8,909 nt of DNA from Acidobacteriota bacterium. GTDB lineage: Bacteria; Acidobacteriota; Terriglobia; Terriglobales; Acidobacteriaceae. Within the stretch, counting starts at the first letter, position 1, and every line of letters starts with the position of its first letter. The stretch is from contig JAKBAG010000114.1 of NCBI GenBank assembly GCA_021809235.1, positions 1 through 8,909 on the forward strand, read 5' to 3'. The notes beneath the pieces are model-generated. The model did no database searches. It saw only the letters and a list, made by a program, of their open reading frames with translations, and was not told the DNA's origin. Of this stretch, positions 6,011 through 8,909 are shown in pieces. A program made the position numbers and the translations under genes.

Positions 6011-7822
6011 ATGGATCTTTTTGCGGTTCGACATGTGCGTCCTGTCGGTCGGTTGGCGGGATTGCTGGTGGGATGTGGATTGCTGGCACTGCCGCTGGCT
6101 GCGGAGACTCCCGGGCCAGTTGCAGCAGTAGCAGGTACACAACCAATGCTGGCCATGCATGCCATGGCTGCCGCAGCCGGGCAGGTGAATCACGCGCCGT
6201 GCGACTATGCGCCGCAGGGATCGCCGTATATTCCACTCGATTACTGGCTGAATCCGGCACTCACACGTCTCTATTCACTGGGTTATCTGGACCCGGCATT
6301 CCTGGGACTGCGCCCGTGGACACGTGCCAGCGTGGTGCACATGCTGGAGGATACATCGGCCAGGCTGGAGGATGCGCCGGATACGGACGCGAATGAAGAG
6401 GCGCGTGGAATCTATGACGCGTTGATGAAGGAGCTGAACATCGACGCGGAGGGGCCTTGCGGAAAATACCGCGGGGAGTTTCGCGTGGAGTCCACCTACT
6501 CGGTGGAGCGCGGCATCAGCGGCACGCCGCTGCATGACAGCTTTCATCTGGGCCAGACGATTGTGAACGATTATGGTCGTCCCATCGAAGGCGGCTTCAA
6601 TGACTATTCCGGAGCCAGCGGCTACGTGGTTTCGGGTCCGTGGACGCTCTATCTTCGGACAGAGGCGCAGTATGCGCCTTCGGCGACAGGGTACTCCTAT
6701 TCGCTGTACAGCACGCTTTCACACATTGACAATGTTCCACCGGTGGGCAACGAAGCTCAGGCAACGATTCCTCTGGGGCCAATTGCCACCAAGGCGGATA
6801 TGCGTTTGCTGGAAGGATACCTGTCCCTTCATTTGTGGGGGCATGATCTTTCATTTGGCAAGCAGGATCAGTGGTGGGGGCCAGCGGCCAGCGGCGCGTA
6901 CGCTTACTCGAACAACGCGCAGAATATCTATTCGTTTGAAATCAACCGCTCGGAGCCGCTGCGCGTTCCACTGCTTTCGCGGCTGACGGGGCCATTCCGC
7001 TATGAGTTTATCGTTGGCTCGCTGAAGGGGCACACGCTTTACAACGATCCCTGGGTGCATGCTGAAAAGATCAGCATGAAGCCGACGCGGAACTTTGAGC
7101 TTGGCTTTGAGCGAACGGCGATCTGGGGCGGGGAAGGCCATGTGCCGATCACGATCCACTCCTTCCTGAAAAGCTTTTTCAGCTTCCAGAATGTGAGCTA
7201 TGCGGAGAAGGTTTCACGCAATGATCCCGGTGCTCGTTTTGGCGCATTTGATGTGAATTATCGCATGCCCTTTTTGAGGAACTGGCTGACCTTTATCGTG
7301 GATTCCGAGGCGCATGATGATGTGTCGCCGGCTTCAGCGCCGCGTCGAGCAGACTTTACGACTGGATTTTATCTTTCGCATGTGCCGCGATTGCCGAAGC
7401 TGGATGCGCGCGTGGAAGCAATTATGGATGATCAATCCACTTCACGCAGCGTAGGCGGCGAGTTCACCTACTACGAAGGCGAGGTGCCACAGGGATATAC
7501 CAATCAGGGGCAGATCTTTGGCCACTGGATGGGACGCGAAGGCAAAGGCGGTGAGGCGTGGTCGACCTGGCACTTCAATCCGAAGGAGTGGATTACGGTG
7601 AACTGGCGTCGCCAGAAGAATGCCAAGGACTTCATCCCAGGCGGCACCACGCTCGATGACTACGGCGTGCAGGTGGTCAAGCGGATTACGCCGGAGATCG
7701 AATTGGATGGTCGCTTTACCTATGAGGGATACAAGGCTCCGATCTACAAGCCGGGTACGCAGACTGTGACGGTGACGACGATCCAGTTGACGTGGTTTCC
7801 TACGCGGAAGGTAAGCTTCTGA
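6011..7822 (+). CDS. Capsule assembly Wzi-like outer-membrane beta-barrel protein
   Basis: This encodes a 603-residue exported protein. Residues 1-31 form a signal peptide (basic N-end, hydrophobic 15-29, likely cut after LPLAA); an LVGC lipobox look-alike at 19-22 sits inside the hydrophobic core. An N-terminal domain follows (about 70-145), with SPYIPLDYW and LGLRPWTRASVVHMLE, a helical region common in the larger, non-enterobacterial Wzi-family proteins. The remainder is a barrel: alternating aromatic/polar strands, the Wzi hallmark SFGKQDQWWGP at 281-291, NRSEPLRVPLL, and a terminal strand ending in Phe (KVSF), the usual BAM recognition signal. After the signal peptide only two Cys remain, Cys64 and Cys150, flanking the N-terminal domain, a plausible disulfide. 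E. coli Wzi binds capsule at the surface; here a role in exopolysaccharide attachment or export is inferred. No polysaccharide genes are adjacent. Confidence 0.85.
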   Translation: MDLFAVRHVRPVGRLAGLLVGCGLLALPLAAETPGPVAAVAGTQPMLAMHAMAAAAGQVNHAPCDYAPQGSPYIPLDYWLNPALTRLYSLGYLDPAFLGLRPWTRASVVHMLEDTSARLEDAPDTDANEEARGIYDALMKELNIDAEGPCGKYRGEFRVESTYSVERGISGTPLHDSFHLGQTIVNDYGRPIEGGFNDYSGASGYVVSGPWTLYLRTEAQYAPSATGYSYSLYSTLSHIDNVPPVGNEAQATIPLGPIATKADMRLLEGYLSLHLWGHDLSFGKQDQWWGPAASGAYAYSNNAQNIYSFEINRSEPLRVPLLSRLTGPFRYEFIVGSLKGHTLYNDPWVHAEKISMKPTRNFELGFERTAIWGGEGHVPITIHSFLKSFFSFQNVSYAEKVSRNDPGARFGAFDVNYRMPFLRNWLTFIVDSEAHDDVSPASAPRRADFTTGFYLSHVPRLPKLDARVEAIMDDQSTSRSVGGEFTYYEGEVPQGYTNQGQIFGHWMGREGKGGEAWSTWHFNPKEWITVNWRRQKNAKDFIPGGTTLDDYGVQVVKRITPEIELDGRFTYEGYKAPIYKPGTQTVTVTTIQLTWFPTRKVSF

Positions 7823-7846
7823 GCAGAACGCAACGCGTGGGCATGC

Positions 7847-7882
7847 GAGAGGGGGTGGATCGATACCGATCCACCCCCTCTC
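7847..7882. terminator. Perfect 16-bp hairpin between convergent genes
   Basis: Bases 7847-7862 pair perfectly with 7867-7882 around an ATAC loop. It sits 25 bp after the stop of the Wzi-like gene and 31 bp before the end of the oxidoreductase gene on the other strand, the usual place for a shared bidirectional terminator. Neither strand has a U-tract after the stem, so it may block exonucleases or pause polymerase rather than act as a canonical intrinsic terminator. Confidence 0.6.
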
Positions 7883-7913
7883 GTCGCTGCGCGCAAGGCA
7901 TGGAGACAGTCCA

Positions 7914-8909
7914 TCAGGCGAGCATCTGGATGCCGGCGGAGCTGTAGATGCGTGTGATGTACTCCATGTCGCGAAGACCCTCCTCGCCGGGAGTTTTCGG
8001 CGTCTGGTTGTGGCGCACGCAGTGGGAGAAGTGGTTGGCCTGGGCGGTGAACTGGTAGGGGTCCTTCTGCAGGTTGGGCTCGTCGAGCGAGACCCACTTG
8101 CCGGAGTCGTCACGATACGCGGCGCGCAGTTGCAGCCCGTCGTAGTTGTAGGATGGTCGCGCCTCGATCCAGCCTTTGGAGCCGTAGACGTGGAAGTAGC
8201 CGTCCATCTGGGAGCCGTAGGTGGTGTTGCAGCTGGCGACGGCACCGGAAGGAAACTTTGTGTTCCAGACGAGATTTTCCTCCACCTGCCGGAAACGCGG
8301 ATCAGCCGGATCGCTGAAGGCGTAAGCATGAAGGTCGGTGGGTTCTTCGCCGGTTAGGTAGCGGGTGGCGTTCAGGCAGTAGATGCCGACATCCATAAGC
8401 GGTCCTCCGCCAGCGAGTTTCTTATTGAGCCGCCACTCAGTGGCTCCGATGTCAAAGCCGAAGGCGCTCTGGATGGACTCGACTTTGCCGATGGCTCCGC
8501 TGCGGATGAGGCTGACGGCCTTCAGGTTGGTTGGCTCATAGTGGCAACGGTAGGCGATCATGAGCTTGACGTTGGCCTGTTGGCAGGCGTCGATCATGGC
8601 GTGCGCCTCGGCAACGTTGATGCACATGGGCTTTTCGCAAAGGACGTGCTTGCCAGCCTTGGCGGAGCGAATGGTGTATTCGGCGTGCATGCTGTTGGGT
8701 AGAGCGACGTAGACGGCATCGACTTCGGGATTGTCGCGGAAGCTGTCCATGTTTTCGTAGTTGTAGATGGAGGATTTGGGCACGCCGTACTTTTCGGCGT
8801 AGCGGGCAGCTTTTTCCGGGTGGCCGCTGACCAGAGCGGTGACCTTGGAGTTGGGGCTGTGCTGGATGCCGTCCATGAAGTGGTCGGCGATGCGGCCCAG
8901 CCCGATGAT
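7914..8909 (-). CDS. Gfo/Idh/MocA family oxidoreductase (GFOR-like), 5' end cut off
   Basis: This encodes an NAD(P)-dependent sugar or polyol oxidoreductase. The frame stays open to the window edge, giving 331 visible residues. The first ones (IIGLGRIADHF) are the glycine-rich turn of the Rossmann fold, so the ATG at 8876 is internal and the true start lies beyond the window. Counting from the first visible residue, LCEKPM holds the catalytic Lys93 of the EKP motif, YRCHYEP lies at 120-126 as in glucose-fructose oxidoreductase, and GGGPLMDVGIYCLN (167-180) is the conserved substrate/cofactor block with Asp173 and Tyr177. The C-terminal beta-sheet domain is complete, ending at TGA. GFOR relatives often have a Tat signal and work in the periplasm; whether this one does cannot be seen. 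The substrate is unknown. It converges on the Wzi-like gene across a strong hairpin. Confidence 0.9.
   Translation of the reverse strand: MIGLGRIADHFMDGIQHSPNSKVTALVSGHPEKAARYAEKYGVPKSSIYNYENMDSFRDNPEVDAVYVALPNSMHAEYTIRSAKAGKHVLCEKPMCINVAEAHAMIDACQQANVKLMIAYRCHYEPTNLKAVSLIRSGAIGKVESIQSAFGFDIGATEWRLNKKLAGGGPLMDVGIYCLNATRYLTGEEPTDLHAYAFSDPADPRFRQVEENLVWNTKFPSGAVASCNTTYGSQMDGYFHVYGSKGWIEARPSYNYDGLQLRAAYRDDSGKWVSLDEPNLQKDPYQFTAQANHFSHCVRHNQTPKTPGEEGLRDMEYITRIYSSAGIQMLA

Noticed and set aside
6029..6076. Lipoprotein signal (LVGC) in the Wzi-like protein
   Set aside because: The Cys sits in the middle of the hydrophobic core, which continues for several residues to a better signal-peptidase I site (LPLAA); a beta-barrel is not expected to be a lipoprotein.
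7442..8329. Minus-strand 295-codon frame spanning the Wzi-like gene end and the oxidoreductase gene
   Set aside because: It crosses the convergent junction and its hairpin, has no recognisable domain, and overlaps two well-supported genes.
1..8909. CRISPR arrays, insertion sequences, phage, toxin-antitoxin or defence genes
   Set aside because: No spaced direct repeats, transposase motifs, terminal inverted repeats or small paired toxin/antitoxin frames were seen; coding use looks uniform across the window.

Overview
This GC-rich window reads like chromosome from an Acidobacteriota-type bacterium (order Terriglobales or similar). That placement is inferred from the mix of genes: a Spy/CpxP-like LTxxQ protein, a DUF4147/MOFRL glycerate kinase, a large Wzi-family barrel with an extra N-terminal domain, and a GFOR-like oxidoreductase. 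No rRNA or other definitive marker is present. There are seven protein genes, no tRNA or rRNA, and no insertion sequence, CRISPR or phage gene. Apart from one candidate RNA, the content looks like ordinary chromosomal housekeeping and envelope functions.

Layout. (1) 1-375 (+): the C-terminal end of a periplasmic LTxxQ-family protein with a low-complexity Asn-Gly-Met-Gly tail. (2) 376-602: an intergenic stretch with a run of consecutive hairpins ending in a textbook intrinsic terminator (549-575, + strand), a candidate small RNA or structured 3' UTR. (3) 603-2662 (-): a two-gene operon, alpha/beta hydrolase then glycerate 2-kinase, joined by an ATGA stop/start overlap. (4) 2746-3801 (+): a zinc-dependent M20 peptidase/deacylase of the ArgE/DapE type, divergent from the operon. 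(5) 3871-4701 (-): a stand-alone ModF/YlmA-like ABC ATPase. (6) 4720-5931 (+): argJ, divergent from the ATPase with only 18 bp between the two starts. (7) 6011-7822 (+): a Wzi-like outer-membrane beta-barrel. (8) 7914-8909 (-): a Gfo/Idh/MocA oxidoreductase cut by the window end, convergent with gene 7 across a perfect 16-bp hairpin.

How the genes relate. argJ and the M20 deacylase could both belong to N-acetylated arginine biosynthesis, but the M20 substrate is not proven. The hydrolase and glycerate kinase are translationally coupled. The other genes look like independent units.

The most interesting signals are regulatory. Four gene starts (hydrolase, ATPase, argJ, Wzi-like) each have a TAnnnT -10 box ending 6-7 nt before the start codon and no convincing Shine-Dalgarno, the layout of leaderless mRNAs. 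In the 18-bp ATPase/argJ gap the two -10 boxes overlap on opposite strands, making an ultra-compact bidirectional promoter. The hairpin run at 421-575 is the best candidate for something undescribed.
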